64,000 nucleotides of DNA from positions 2,046,001-2,110,000 of the forward strand of contig NZ_CP040899.1 of assembly GCF_006349365.1 (NCBI RefSeq), read 5' to 3'. The position numbers and the translations under genes are program-made. Origin of the DNA: Georgenia wutianyii. Lineage in GTDB: Bacteria; Actinomycetota; Actinomycetes; Actinomycetales; Actinomycetaceae. Shown piece by piece: positions 7,703 through 17,207 of the stretch. The stretch's first letter is position 1. Each line of letters opens with the position of its first letter. Under the pieces are notes generated by a model. It was not told where the DNA came from. It did no database searches and was given only the letters and a program-made list of their open reading frames with translations.

Positions 7703-9307
7703 TCAGCCGGCGCGGGTGGCGCTGGCGAGCGACACGGGGTTGACGATCGAGAGCAGCTCGCTCGGCTGCGGCACGAAGCCGGTCCACTCGTCGCTGTGCG
7801 CGAAGTAGAGGTTCTGGGTGTACATGATGTTGTCGTACACCTGCTCGTGCACCATCCGGGCGGCCTCCTGGACCAGCGGCAGCTGGTCCTCGAAGTCGGG
7901 CAGCACCCGAGCCTGGGAGATGAGCTCGTTGAGCGCCGGGTCGTCCACGTGGGCGTAGTTGATGAACCCGTCGGGCATGTAGGTGAGCGACATGTTCACC
8001 CGGGGGTCCTCCATGATGGCGAAGCTGCCCGCGTAGATGTCGTAGTCGTCGTCCTGGGTCCGCGCGAGGTAGGTGTTGCGCTCCAGCCCGGTGAGCTCGA
8101 TGGTGATCCCGGCCTCCGCAGCGCCGTCGCGGACGAGGTTGGCCCACTGGGAGACGATCGGGTCCTGCAAGGAGTAGAGCAGCTCGAGGGTGAGACTGCC
8201 GTCTGTCGGCTGGCCCGCCTCCTCCAGGAGCTGGCGGGAGAGGGCCGGGTCGTACTCGTACTCCTCGAGCTCCACGTACCAGTCGGACAGCACGGGCATG
8301 ATCGGGCTGGAGCCGGTCGACACGGCCTGGCCGTGCAGGACCACCTCACGGATGGCCTCGTAGTCGACTGCGTGCGCGAGCGCCTGGCGGACCCGGACGT
8401 CGTCGAGCGGCGTGCGGTCCATGTTGTAGACCATGTGGGCGTACCCGAGTCCGGGCACCTCCTGCACCGTGACGCCCTCGGTGGACTGCAGCTGAGCCAC
8501 CTGCGCCGGCGGAAGGGCGTTGGCGATGAGGTCGACGTCCCCGTTCTGCAGCGCGAGGATCTCGGTGTTGACGTCCGGGTAGACGCGGAAGACGATCTCG
8601 TCGGGTCCGGGGGTGCCCGACTCGGTGAGCGGATAGTCCTCCACCGCCTGCAGGACGTAGTCCTGGCCGCGCTGGACCTCGGTGAGCACGTAGGGGCCGG
8701 CACTCACCCAGTCGGAGTCGTTGGCGAACTCCGCGACGGAGGGCGCCTCGCCGAAGACGTGCTCGGGGACGATGGTGGCCCAGAAGCCCACGCCCTCGAC
8801 GAACGAGGAGTCGGGCTCGGTGAGGTGGACCTCGACCCGGGTGTCGGAGACCGCCTCGGCGTGGTCGAAGTACCCGAGCTGGCCGACGAGCGTTCCCGAG
8901 GGCTGGTCCTCCTTCGTCGCGTTGAGCGTGAAGGCGACGTCCTCGGCCGTCACCGGCTCGCCGTCGCTCCACGTGACGTCGTCGCGCAGCTCCCAGTAGC
9001 CGGTCGTCTCGTCCACCCAGCCCCAGTCGACGGCGAGGGCCGGCTCCTTCGTGCCCTGCTCGTTGATGTGGAGCATTCGGGGGTACATGAGCGAGGTGAC
9101 CCACGAGTCGGTGCGTGAGTTGCCGATGAGCGGGTTGAAGTTCACGACGTCGGTGGTCGTGGCGATTGTCAGTGTGCCCCCGGAGTCGGTGGTGGTCGCG
9201 CCGTCGGTGGCGGACCCGTCGCCCTCGTCCTCTGGGGCGGGCGGCGCGCAGGCGCCGAGGACGAGGGCCGCCGCGACGGCGGCGACGGCGAAGGTGGAAC
9301 GTCTCAT
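7703..9307 (-). CDS. Peptide-binding lipoprotein of ABC importer (SBP family 5)
   Basis: This 534-residue extracellular binding protein captures the substrate for the DppBC permease. It begins with a signal peptide ending in a lipobox (LVLGAC, Cys20), followed by an acidic low-complexity linker, so it is membrane-anchored. The body is a family 5 (DppA/OppA) solute-binding protein, seen in stretches such as WELRDDVTWSDGEPVTAEDV and the late VYDNIMYTQN region. The length is normal. The ATG at 9307 overlaps the stop of the M19 dipeptidase gene (ATGA). Its neighbours (three peptidase-like genes) argue for di- or oligopeptides, possibly proline-containing. Opine or nickel binding is possible in the same family but unsupported here. 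Confidence 0.93.
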   Translation of the reverse strand: MRRSTFAVAAVAAALVLGACAPPAPEDEGDGSATDGATTTDSGGTLTIATTTDVVNFNPLIGNSRTDSWVTSLMYPRMLHINEQGTKEPALAVDWGWVDETTGYWELRDDVTWSDGEPVTAEDVAFTLNATKEDQPSGTLVGQLGYFDHAEAVSDTRVEVHLTEPDSSFVEGVGFWATIVPEHVFGEAPSVAEFANDSDWVSAGPYVLTEVQRGQDYVLQAVEDYPLTESGTPGPDEIVFRVYPDVNTEILALQNGDVDLIANALPPAQVAQLQSTEGVTVQEVPGLGYAHMVYNMDRTPLDDVRVRQALAHAVDYEAIREVVLHGQAVSTGSSPIMPVLSDWYVELEEYEYDPALSRQLLEEAGQPTDGSLTLELLYSLQDPIVSQWANLVRDGAAEAGITIELTGLERNTYLARTQDDDYDIYAGSFAIMEDPRVNMSLTYMPDGFINYAHVDDPALNELISQARVLPDFEDQLPLVQEAARMVHEQVYDNIMYTQNLYFAHSDEWTGFVPQPSELLSIVNPVSLASATRAG

Positions 9308-10518
9308 GAGACCCAGACCTCTTTCAGGACGCGGAGGGTGTTCTGGCCGACGACGAGGCGGATCTCGTCGTCGGAGTAGCCGTGCTTGACGAGCCACCCG
9401 ATGATGTTGAAGAAGGCCTCGGCGGGGTTCTCCACGCCGTCGACGTACTCCACCCGCGGGTGGTCGATGTGGCTGTGGGCCTGAGCGATCGACAGGTTCG
9501 CCGCGAACGCGTCGTGCAGGCCGACGTGGTCACCGAAGAGGGTGTCGGGGCCGAAGCTCACGTGCTCGATCCCCACGAGGTCCACGCAGTACTCGAAGTG
9601 GTCCATGACGGACTCGAGACTGTGGTGGGGGTGGTCCGGGGAGAGCGTGGTGTGGGGCGCCGCCTCGATGCCGATGACCCCTCCGCGCTCGGCGCACGCC
9701 TTGATGACGTCGTCGGGCTTCATGCGGTTGGTGGGCCAGACGGCACGGGCGCCGGCGTGAGTGATGAAGACGGGCAGCCGGGAGTGCTTGATGACGTCGA
9801 GCGAGGTACGGTCGCCGCTGTGCGAGACGTCGATGGCGATGCCGAGCTTGTTCATGCGCTCGACGGCTCGCTCGCCGAAGTAGGTCAGCCCGCCGTCACC
9901 CCGCTCCTTCAGGCCGCTGCCCAGGGTGTTCGCCTCGGAGTAGGCGATGCCCATCTGGCGCACGCCGATGCCGTACAGGACGTCGAGCCGGTCAACCTCG
10001 TTCTCGATCATCGTCGACGCCTCGAGAGCGAAGATGTGCGCGATCCGCCCCGTCTCGCGGGCGTACTCGATGTCCGCCAGGGTCTCGCCCTTGATGACGA
10101 AGTCCTGGTGAGCGATGTCCGCCATACGCACGCCGAGGTCGTGGATGACGTCCTGGTACTTCCAGCCCGCGTCGGAGCTGATGCAGCACGTGCCGTCCAT
10201 CCCGTTGTCGAACACGGCGGTCATACCGGAGTGGGCCAGACCGAGGTAACCGGTGGGTTCGCGGCCCTGCCGGATGTGCTCGCGCAGCTCGCCCATGTCC
10301 TCGGGGAAGACCTGCACGTGCTCGTGCAGGGAGATCACGGTCTCGTCGCTGAGAAGGCGGGTCGTGCGCTCCTTCTCGGCGTCGCTGAGCTCCAGACCCG
10401 CGTAGGGGGCGACGCGGCCCAGCTGCTTCGCGTAGCGGAACTGCCGGTAGTCGACCCCGGGCTCCAGGTAGTCGTAGGCGGTGTAGCCGGTGTAGCGGCC
10501 GGCGGGCTTCTCAAGCAC
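9304..10518 (-). CDS. M19 (renal dipeptidase-like) membrane dipeptidase family protein
   Basis: This 404-residue protein belongs to the M19 zinc dipeptidase family, which cleaves dipeptides, including D-residue or dehydro-dipeptides. Recognisable elements are a bridging Glu in FALEAS, His in DVSHSGDRT, His in ITHAGARAV and the closing GPDTLFGDH. The usual N-terminal HxD metal motif reads HEH (SLHEHVQVF), so one ligand has changed from Asp to His. No signal peptide is visible, so it probably works in the cytoplasm on imported dipeptides. It is the first gene of the minus-strand operon. The GTG start at 10518 has a purine-rich GAGAGGAAG upstream. Confidence 0.85.
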   Translation of the reverse strand: MLEKPAGRYTGYTAYDYLEPGVDYRQFRYAKQLGRVAPYAGLELSDAEKERTTRLLSDETVISLHEHVQVFPEDMGELREHIRQGREPTGYLGLAHSGMTAVFDNGMDGTCCISSDAGWKYQDVIHDLGVRMADIAHQDFVIKGETLADIEYARETGRIAHIFALEASTMIENEVDRLDVLYGIGVRQMGIAYSEANTLGSGLKERGDGGLTYFGERAVERMNKLGIAIDVSHSGDRTSLDVIKHSRLPVFITHAGARAVWPTNRMKPDDVIKACAERGGVIGIEAAPHTTLSPDHPHHSLESVMDHFEYCVDLVGIEHVSFGPDTLFGDHVGLHDAFAANLSIAQAHSHIDHPRVEYVDGVENPAEAFFNIIGWLVKHGYSDDEIRLVVGQNTLRVLKEVWVS

Positions 10519-10677
10519 GGGTGGCGCTTCCTCTCGACGTCATGACCGCACATCCTCGGCGCGGTGAGCCAGACTCTCTTCTAATCCGGCACCGAAGTCA
10601 ACCATCAGTTTTGTTTCCGGCATGTATCGCTGCACGGAGTCTTCATTTCGGCGCCGTTCTGTGGCAGGCTCCGTCTC
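10519..10677. promoter_or_regulatory. Divergent promoter region between the peptide operon and dppD-dppF
   Basis: This 159-base spacer separates two operons that point away from each other and belong to one transporter. It is visibly richer in A and T than its surroundings (for example around 10605-10630), as expected for promoters or an Lrp-type binding region. I cannot name a convincing -35/-10 pair. Control by the Lrp protein at the end of the minus operon is inferred. Confidence 0.5.
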
Positions 10678-11668
<991 letters not shown>

Positions 11669-11685
<17 letters not shown>

Positions 11686-12699
11686 GACCGCGACCGTGCT
11701 GCGCGCGGAGCACCTCGTCAAGGAGTTCCGGGCCGGCTCGCGTGCCTCCGCACGCAGGGTCCACGCCGTGGCCGGGGTGGACCTCGAGCTGCGGACCGGG
11801 GAGGTCCTCGGCATCGTCGGGGAGTCCGGGTGCGGCAAGTCCACCCTCGCCCGCATGCTCGTCGGCCTCGAACGCCCCACCGGGGGACGGCTGAGCTACC
11901 ACGGGCGGGACGTCACGCGTGGCCGGGCCGCGGACCGTCGGGCGCTGCGCAAGGGCGTCCAGATGATCTTCCAAGACCCGTACACCTCCCTCGACCCGCG
12001 CATGACCGTTCTCGAGATCGTCGCCGAGCCGCTCGCCGCCACGCGCACCGGCACCTTCACCGCGCGGCGCGAGCGCGTCGTCGAACTCCTGGAGATGGTG
12101 GGCCTGTCGGCGGAGATGCTCGACAGGTACCCCCACAGTTCTCCGGTGGCCAGCGGCAGCGGCTCGGGATCGCGCGGGCGCTCGCGCTCGACCCCGACGT
12201 CCTCGTCTGCGACGAGCCGGTCTCGGCACTGGACGTCTCGGTGCAGGCGCAGGTCGTCAACCTGCTGCGCAACCTCCAGTCGCGCCTCGGGGTCGCCCTC
12301 GTCTTCATCGCACACGACCTCGCCGTCGTCCACCACATCGCCGATCGGGTCGCGGTCATGTACCTCGGGCGGGTCGTCGAGACGGGGACCGTCGAGGACG
12401 TCTACCGGGCGCCGGCCCACCCCTACACGCAGGCGCTCCTGTCTGCCTCCCCAACCACCGACCGCGCGAACCGCGGGGTTCTCGGGCGCCGCCGGATCCT
12501 TGCCGGAGAGCCGCCCTCACCCATCGACCCACCGTCCGGGTGCACCTTCCGCACGCGGTGCTGGCTCGCCCACGAGCGGTGTGCGACCGAGGTTCCACTC
12601 CTGCGACGACCGGACAGCCCGGACACCCACGCGCTCGCGGCGTGCCACGTCGCCGAGGAGGCGCTAAGCGGCGCCGCGGCCCACGCACCGGGCGCCTGA
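11669..12699 (+). pseudogene. Peptide ABC transporter ATP-binding protein, DppF type, with a one-base frameshift
   Basis: The reading frame begins at ATG 11669 with normal ABC features (Walker [10 protein letters not shown]-loop [10 protein letters not shown]). It breaks at about 12136, exactly in the conserved YPHQFSGGQ stretch. The neighbouring dppD has CCCACCAGTTC there, whereas this gene reads CCCACAGTTC, so one C is missing. The other frame then continues perfectly with [18 protein letters not shown] and the Cys-containing DppF tail to 12699. Restoring one base gives a 343-residue protein of ordinary length. Both halves look fully conserved, so the damage is recent or a sequencing error. 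If real, it removes the signature motif and Walker B. Confidence 0.88.
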
Positions 12700-12816
12700 C
12701 CGGCCGGTCCCGCCCGCCGGTCGGACGCCCGGGTCCTCCCCCGGTCTGATGGTGCTCTCGGGTGGTCCGCCGCGAGGGCGACGCGGCGGCCACGGCGCCG
12801 GCGCCACGCTCGTCCC

Positions 12817-13362
12817 ATGGCCCCGACCTCCCGCGCGACCCTCGCCCGCCGACTCACCGCCCTCGTCGTGGCAGCCGTGCTCACCCTCGCCGTCCTCACG
12901 CTGGTCGGCGCCGACCGGCTCGGGCTCGGTGCGGCCTCGGCCGGCGAGGTGCAGTCGCCGGCCGCCCTGGAGGCGGCGCTCGTCGGCGTGGACGCCACGT
13001 TCGCCGATCGCGTCTCCGCCGCCCACGAGGCCGCCGCGGCCGCCGGCGTCCCGTTGGCGATCACCTCCGGAGCCCGCAGCGTCGCCGAACAGCAGCGGCT
13101 CTTCGACGAGGGGGTGGCCGAGCACGGCTCGGCCGAGGCGGCCTCGCGCTGGGTGCTCCCCCCGGACAGGTCGGCCCACGTCCTCGGCAAGGCGGTCGAC
13201 GTCGGCCCCGCCGAGGGGTGGCGGTGGCTCGGCGAGCACGGCGCGGAGCAGGGGCTGTGCCAGGTCTACGAGAACGAGCCGTGGCACTTCGAGCCCCTCG
13301 TCGAACCGGGCGGCACCTGCCCGGGGCTCGAGCCCGACGCGTCGCACACGGTCGGCGGGTAG
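12817..13362 (+). CDS. Exported D-alanyl-D-alanine carboxypeptidase, VanY type (M15)
   Basis: This 181-residue protein has an N-terminal hydrophobic segment (about residues 13-31) acting as signal peptide or anchor, then a compact M15B peptidase domain. The zinc site is visible as SAHVLGKAVD (His121, Asp128) and the catalytic Glu/His pair as ENEPWHFE (His157). An SGARS motif around residue 84 contributes to the peptide site. Such enzymes trim the terminal D-Ala from peptidoglycan stem peptides outside the membrane. It is a single gene with no obvious operon partners. Its small size means no cell-wall-binding domain is attached. Confidence 0.88.
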   Translation: MAPTSRATLARRLTALVVAAVLTLAVLTLVGADRLGLGAASAGEVQSPAALEAALVGVDATFADRVSAAHEAAAAAGVPLAITSGARSVAEQQRLFDEGVAEHGSAEAASRWVLPPDRSAHVLGKAVDVGPAEGWRWLGEHGAEQGLCQVYENEPWHFEPLVEPGGTCPGLEPDASHTVGG

Positions 13363-13492
13363 CGCGGAGCCGGCCGCTCAGGACGGTGACCACGTGGCCG
13401 GGGCGCGGGGTCCTTGGTCCCCGGGGCCCGCGCACCGGGCGAGTACGTTCGGGAGGACCAGAGCGGTCCAGTCAGCACGAGAAGGAGCCGAC

Positions 13493-14509
13493 ATGCGCAG
13501 TGTCGTCGTCACCGGTCCCGGAAAGGTCGAGATGCTGGAGGTCGACACCCCGACCATCGGCCCCAAGGACGTGCTGGTCAGGATGCGCGCGAGCGGCATC
13601 TGCGGCTCGGACGCGATGTACATCGCGGTCGGCGGGATCCCGCCGCACCAGGGCGCCACACGCCTCGGTCACGAGCCGGCCGGTGAGATCTGCGAGGTCG
13701 GTGACGAGGTGACCGGTCTCGCCGTCGGGGACCACGTCGTGTTCGACACGATGGCGTTCACCGACGGGCTGCTCGGCAGCGGCGGTGCCCAGGGCGGTCT
13801 CTCGGAGTACGTCGTCGTCCACGACGCCCAGCCGGGCCGCCAGGTCCGGGTCATCCCGAGTGACGTCCCGTGGGAGGTCGCCGCGCTCAACGAGCCGATG
13901 GCCGTGGCCCGTCACGCCGTCAACCGGCTCGAGCTGGCACCCGGCGCCAAGGTCGTCGTCTTCGGCGCCGGCCCGATCGGGCTCGGCGCGGTGCTGTCCG
14001 CCAAGGCCCTCGGGGCCGAGCACGTCGTCGTCGTCGACATCCAGCCCAACCGGCTCGAGACCGCCCTGAAGGTCGGCGCGGACGCCGTCGTCAACTCCGC
14101 CGAGGAGGACGTCAAGGCCCGCCTCATCGAGCTGCACGGGACCGCGGGGCCCAGCTTCCTGCGGGACGCCCGGCCCGACACGGACGGCTACGTCGACGCC
14201 GCCGGCGTGCCCAGCGTCATCGAGACGATCCTCGGGATGGTCAAGCACCGGGCCGTGGTCTCCGTCCCGGCGGTGCACAAGGAGCCGGTGCCGGTGGACC
14301 TCGGGCGGATCCTCATGACCGAGGTCGACATCCGCCTCGCCATGGGCTACCCGACCGAGATCTTCGAGGTCACCGACGACATCATCGCGAACGTCGACAA
14401 GTACCGGCAGATCGTCAGCGACGTCGTCCCCTACGACCGGGCGCTCGAGGGCATCACGCTCGCCGCCACGCCGGGTGCCGCCGACAAGGTCGTCATCGTC
14501 ATGGAGTGA
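13493..14509 (+). CDS. Zinc-type medium-chain alcohol/polyol dehydrogenase
   Basis: This 338-residue NAD(P)-dependent dehydrogenase belongs to the MDR superfamily. The catalytic zinc ligands are seen in GICGSDA (Cys) and GHEPAGE (His-Glu). The Rossmann glycine motif is VFGAGPIGLGAV around residue 166, followed by a conserved acidic residue (VVVDIQ) that suggests NAD preference. The four-cysteine structural-zinc lobe found in many members is missing. The loop there is Gly-rich (LLGSGGAQGG). The ATG at 13493 follows GAAGGAG at good spacing. The family includes sorbitol, threonine and other secondary alcohol dehydrogenases, and the substrate cannot be fixed. It sits just upstream of the interrupted NHL gene. 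Confidence 0.87.
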   Translation: MRSVVVTGPGKVEMLEVDTPTIGPKDVLVRMRASGICGSDAMYIAVGGIPPHQGATRLGHEPAGEICEVGDEVTGLAVGDHVVFDTMAFTDGLLGSGGAQGGLSEYVVVHDAQPGRQVRVIPSDVPWEVAALNEPMAVARHAVNRLELAPGAKVVVFGAGPIGLGAVLSAKALGAEHVVVVDIQPNRLETALKVGADAVVNSAEEDVKARLIELHGTAGPSFLRDARPDTDGYVDAAGVPSVIETILGMVKHRAVVSVPAVHKEPVPVDLGRILMTEVDIRLAMGYPTEIFEVTDDIIANVDKYRQIVSDVVPYDRALEGITLAATPGAADKVVIVME

Positions 14510-14544
14510 CCGGGCGACGGCTCCCGTCCGGACACGTCCTCGGC

Positions 14545-14580
14545 GCCGGCGTCCTCGGACGCCGGCGTCCTCGGACGCCG
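14545..14580 (+). terminator. Tandem hairpin, probable terminator after the dehydrogenase
   Basis: A 16-base unit (GCCGGCGTCCTCGGAC) occurs twice in a row and is followed by GCCG. Each copy contains GGCGTCC/GGACGCC arms that pair across a two-base loop. There is no T-run, which is usual for terminators in GC-rich actinobacteria. It stands between the dehydrogenase stop (14509) and the displaced start of the NHL gene (14617). Confidence 0.5.
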
Positions 14581-14616
14581 ACGCCACCAGCCGTCGAGGT
14601 GAGCGAGAATCGCCCG

Positions 14617-14769
14617 GTGACCGCGACACCGACACCCACGCCCCGCGTCCGCGCCTCCGAGCTCGTCGGGCGCGGCTGGCTCAACACCGGTGGCCGCTCG
14701 CTCACCCTGCAGGACCTGCGCGGCAAGATCGTGCTCCTCGACTTCTGGACGCCTAGCATCGAGGCATGA
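14617..14769 (+). pseudogene. Displaced 5' end of the thioredoxin/NHL-repeat gene (original host start)
   Basis: GTG at 14617 opens a frame of 50 codons containing RASELVGRGWLNTGG and ending LLDFWT before five foreign residues and a stop. This matches, at 24 of 36 aligned positions counted by eye, the first residues of the NHL gene at 23640. It is therefore the original beginning of that gene, cut off by the 9-kb insertion at about 14750. Joining its codons to the right-hand part of the gene at the shared 14-base core restores one continuous frame. The remnant's TGA overlaps the integrase ATG (ATGA at 14766-14769), so the host promoter and ribosomes now lead into the integrase. Confidence 0.88.
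14737..14750 (+). repeat. Left attachment core (attL)
   Basis: CTCGACTTCTGGAC is identical to 23757-23770 and occupies the same LDFWT codons in both gene copies. Flanking bases differ, so these 14 bases bound the crossover. Short identities like this are normal for serine integrases. The exact two-base crossover point cannot be read from the sequence. Confidence 0.82.
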
Positions 14770-16331
14770 CCTCGTCTACGCGTCGCCGCTCCACTCCGGC
14801 ATCGTCGCCGGAGACCTCGGCCGCCCTCTATCTCCGCCGTTCGTCGCGCAAGGATCTCGGCGCGAACCGCTCTCTGCGCGAACAGGAGACCGAGTGCCGT
14901 GCGCTGGCCGCGCGCCTCGGTCTCGACGTAGTCGAGGTCTATGAAGAGCAAGAAGGCACTGGCGCATCGATGCGGTCACGCAAGCGCCGTCCCAAGTGGG
15001 AGCAGGCCCTCGCTGACCTCGACGCTGGTGACCGCTTCCGCACGGTCATCGTGTGGGCGCTGGACCGTGCCGACCGGCGTGGCGCTGACGTGCTCGCCGG
15101 GCTCCTAACAAGGCACGCCGCGACCGGGCGGCGCATCCTCGGCGTGGACGGCACCGATACGAGCGACGAACGTCAACGCCTCGCCACGATCATCCGGGGC
15201 GAGATCGCCCGCGAGGAGGCCGAGAACATCGCCAAGCGTGTTACCCGGACCAAGCGCACGCGGCGCGCTGATGGCCGGTGGCTCGGCGGACGCCCGCCCT
15301 TCGGGCTCCGTGTAGTCGAGGGGCGCGTCGAGCCCGATCCCGACACCGCTCCTGTCGCCCGCCGAATCGCCGACGAAGTCCTCAGCGGACGCTCCCTGTG
15401 GAGCATCGCCGCCGACCTCAACGCCGAGGAGATCCCCAGCCCGTCCGGTGTCGTCAAGGGCTGGCGTGTAAACAGCCTGTCACAGATCCTCCGCGCCCCC
15501 GCCTTCGCCGGTCTCCAGTCCGTCCGTGAGCGCAAGCCGTCCGGAGGCTGGCCAGCTATCGCTGACGTCTATCTCGACGAGGAAACCCGTCGGCCCGTCT
15601 CGGTCGGCGTCGGTGTCATCACACCCGCCGAACGGTCACGCATTTTGGCAGCGTTGGAGAGCCGCACCCGCGAGGACGCGCGCGACGTCCGCCGGGGCAA
15701 GCGAGAGGTCCGATCACTTCTGGGTGACGTCCTCAGGTGTGCCTCCTGCGGTGGTCGAACGTCGGTGTCCGGTAGCGGGGCTCGCAAGTCCTACCGCTGC
15801 GCGGCTCTGGCAACTGGCCGGGAGTGCGCCGCACCTTTCACCGCGCCGCGTGACGCCCTCGAAAGTTACGTCGGTGAGCGCTTCCTGACGACGCTCTCGA
15901 CCTTGGAGCCCTCCGACGATCTTCTCGTCGAGGTCGCCGCCCGGTGGGTGGCTCGCGTCGAGCCCGGAGCGCTCGCCGACCGCCAGGAGGCCGAAGACGC
16001 TGTGGCTGCCCTCGACGCCGACCTCGCGCGCGCTCGTCGCCTGGCCGTCTCAGGCGTGCTGACCGAGGAGGAGGCCGCTGAGGAGATGAGCCGCCTCCGC
16101 CGTCTCCGCGTCGAGGCAGTCGACCGCCTCGCGGCGCTGCCCACACCTGCGATCGATGTCTCGCCCCTCCTCGACCTCGTACAGTCCCGCGAGGCATGGG
16201 AAGGCCTGCCCGTCGACGAGCGCCGCTCACTCCTCCCGCTGGCCATCCACGAGATCCGCGTCCTGCGTGCTTCTGGGCGCGGCGTCCGCTTCCGTCCGGA
16301 TGAGCGCGTGGAGATCATCTGGCACGCCTGA
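14766..16331 (+). CDS. Large serine integrase (site-specific recombinase)
   Basis: This 521-residue recombinase would integrate and excise the element. The N-terminal resolvase domain contains the nucleophile region YLRRSS (Ser26) and the conserved SLREQ and WALDRADRR stretches. A 'recombinase' domain follows (LGGRPPFGL onward). Next come a zinc ribbon with CASC and two further cysteines (about residues 322-350) and a coiled-coil segment (about 400-455). All are standard for large serine recombinases. The ATG overlaps the stop of the displaced host fragment, so translation is coupled to whatever lies upstream of the att core. That is the host gene promoter when integrated and the element's own mimic promoter when circular. 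No separate excisionase is recognisable. Confidence 0.95.
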   Translation: MTSSTRRRSTPASSPETSAALYLRRSSRKDLGANRSLREQETECRALAARLGLDVVEVYEEQEGTGASMRSRKRRPKWEQALADLDAGDRFRTVIVWALDRADRRGADVLAGLLTRHAATGRRILGVDGTDTSDERQRLATIIRGEIAREEAENIAKRVTRTKRTRRADGRWLGGRPPFGLRVVEGRVEPDPDTAPVARRIADEVLSGRSLWSIAADLNAEEIPSPSGVVKGWRVNSLSQILRAPAFAGLQSVRERKPSGGWPAIADVYLDEETRRPVSVGVGVITPAERSRILAALESRTREDARDVRRGKREVRSLLGDVLRCASCGGRTSVSGSGARKSYRCAALATGRECAAPFTAPRDALESYVGERFLTTLSTLEPSDDLLVEVAARWVARVEPGALADRQEAEDAVAALDADLARARRLAVSGVLTEEEAAEEMSRLRRLRVEAVDRLAALPTPAIDVSPLLDLVQSREAWEGLPVDERRSLLPLAIHEIRVLRASGRGVRFRPDERVEIIWHA

Positions 16332-16349
16332 CAACACGCATCCAACGCC

Positions 16350-16380
16350 AAGGCCCCTGGAGTGATCCGGGGGCCTTTCG
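16350..16380 (+). terminator. Rho-independent-type terminator after the integrase
   Basis: AAGGCCCC at 16350 pairs with GGGGCCTT ending at 16377, with an inner GG/CC pair and a six-base loop, followed by a short T-run. It begins 18 bases after the integrase stop and should separate integrase transcription from the downstream element genes. Confidence 0.75.
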
Positions 16381-16550
16381 TCTGCCCGCAACCAGGATCG
16401 CGCGAGCAGATACGCGCTGACTGGCCCTCTCCTCTCTCAACGTCGGCCAAGGCGACCTACCGGCGCCGCCAGACCGAGGAGCTCGCCCGGCTACGTGCCC
16501 TCGTCGGCGAAGTCCGCCAACTCCGCCATCTCACGAAGGACTCATCAACC

Positions 16551-17207
16551 ATGACGTACCCCCTCACGCTTCCCGATCCCTGCCCGCTCTGCTCCGGCCC
16601 GGTGACCTACTCCGGCCGGGGTCGCCGCCCCGTCTACTGCTCCCCGGCGTGCAAACGGAAAGCCGAGACCGAGATCCGCCGCCAGGAGCGCGCCCGCGCC
16701 TTTGGCGTTCGCGAGTGCCCGGTCTGTGGGCTGCCGGTGACGTACTCCGGCAAGGGACGCCGACCGACGTTCTGCGGGCCGGTCTGCTCCAACACAACGA
16801 TGGCCGACGAGTACCGTGCCCGCCGGTACTACGCCGAGATCCGCAAGGCCAACCGGCACATCTTCCGCTACGTCCCTCCGGGGCGGCGCGTCGTCGAGGA
16901 CCCGATCACGCTGAGCGGCTCGATCATTCCGCCGGAACAGGCCCGGATGGAGGCCCGGTCCGCCGCCCTGTCTGACGTGGACGGCGACGACGGCGGGAGT
17001 GGGCCGGTACTCAAGGGCCGCATCCCCGGCACCGTCCCGGCCCGTTGGGCGGAGCGGCAGACGACGTCGGACGACGAGGCCGCCACGTGGCTCAAGGAGA
17101 ACGATCCGCACTACCGGGTGGGGCTCATCTCCGAGATCAGTGATCCCGACGAACGTGCCGCCGAGAGGCTCGCTGAGGAGCTCGACAATGAGGACCACGC
17201 CGCCTGA
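16551..17207 (+). CDS. Double zinc-ribbon protein of the element, function unknown
   Basis: The 218-residue product starts with two similar zinc-binding modules: CPLC...CSPAC and CPVC...CGPVC. Each is followed by a VTYSGKGRRP-like loop, so the module was duplicated. The rest is charged and low in hydrophobic content, with an acidic C-terminus. ATG 16551 is preceded by GAAGGA. A longer in-frame GTG at 16362 lies inside the terminator hairpin and is unlikely, although the stretch between (TYRRRQTEELARLRAL) does look protein-like. The role is unknown. DNA binding, for example as directionality factor or regulator of the integrase next door, is possible but only a guess. Confidence 0.72.
   Translation: MTYPLTLPDPCPLCSGPVTYSGRGRRPVYCSPACKRKAETEIRRQERARAFGVRECPVCGLPVTYSGKGRRPTFCGPVCSNTTMADEYRARRYYAEIRKANRHIFRYVPPGRRVVEDPITLSGSIIPPEQARMEARSAALSDVDGDDGGSGPVLKGRIPGTVPARWAERQTTSDDEAATWLKENDPHYRVGLISEISDPDERAAERLAEELDNEDHAA

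Noticed and set aside
14737..14750. tRNA gene as integration target
   Set aside because: The core lies within protein-coding sequence that continues in frame on both sides. No tRNA-like fold was seen.
16362..16550. Longer start (GTG 16362) for the zinc-ribbon gene
   Set aside because: The codon lies inside the terminator hairpin, has no ribosome site, and a good GAAGGA precedes ATG 16551. The protein-like stretch in between is noted but unexplained.
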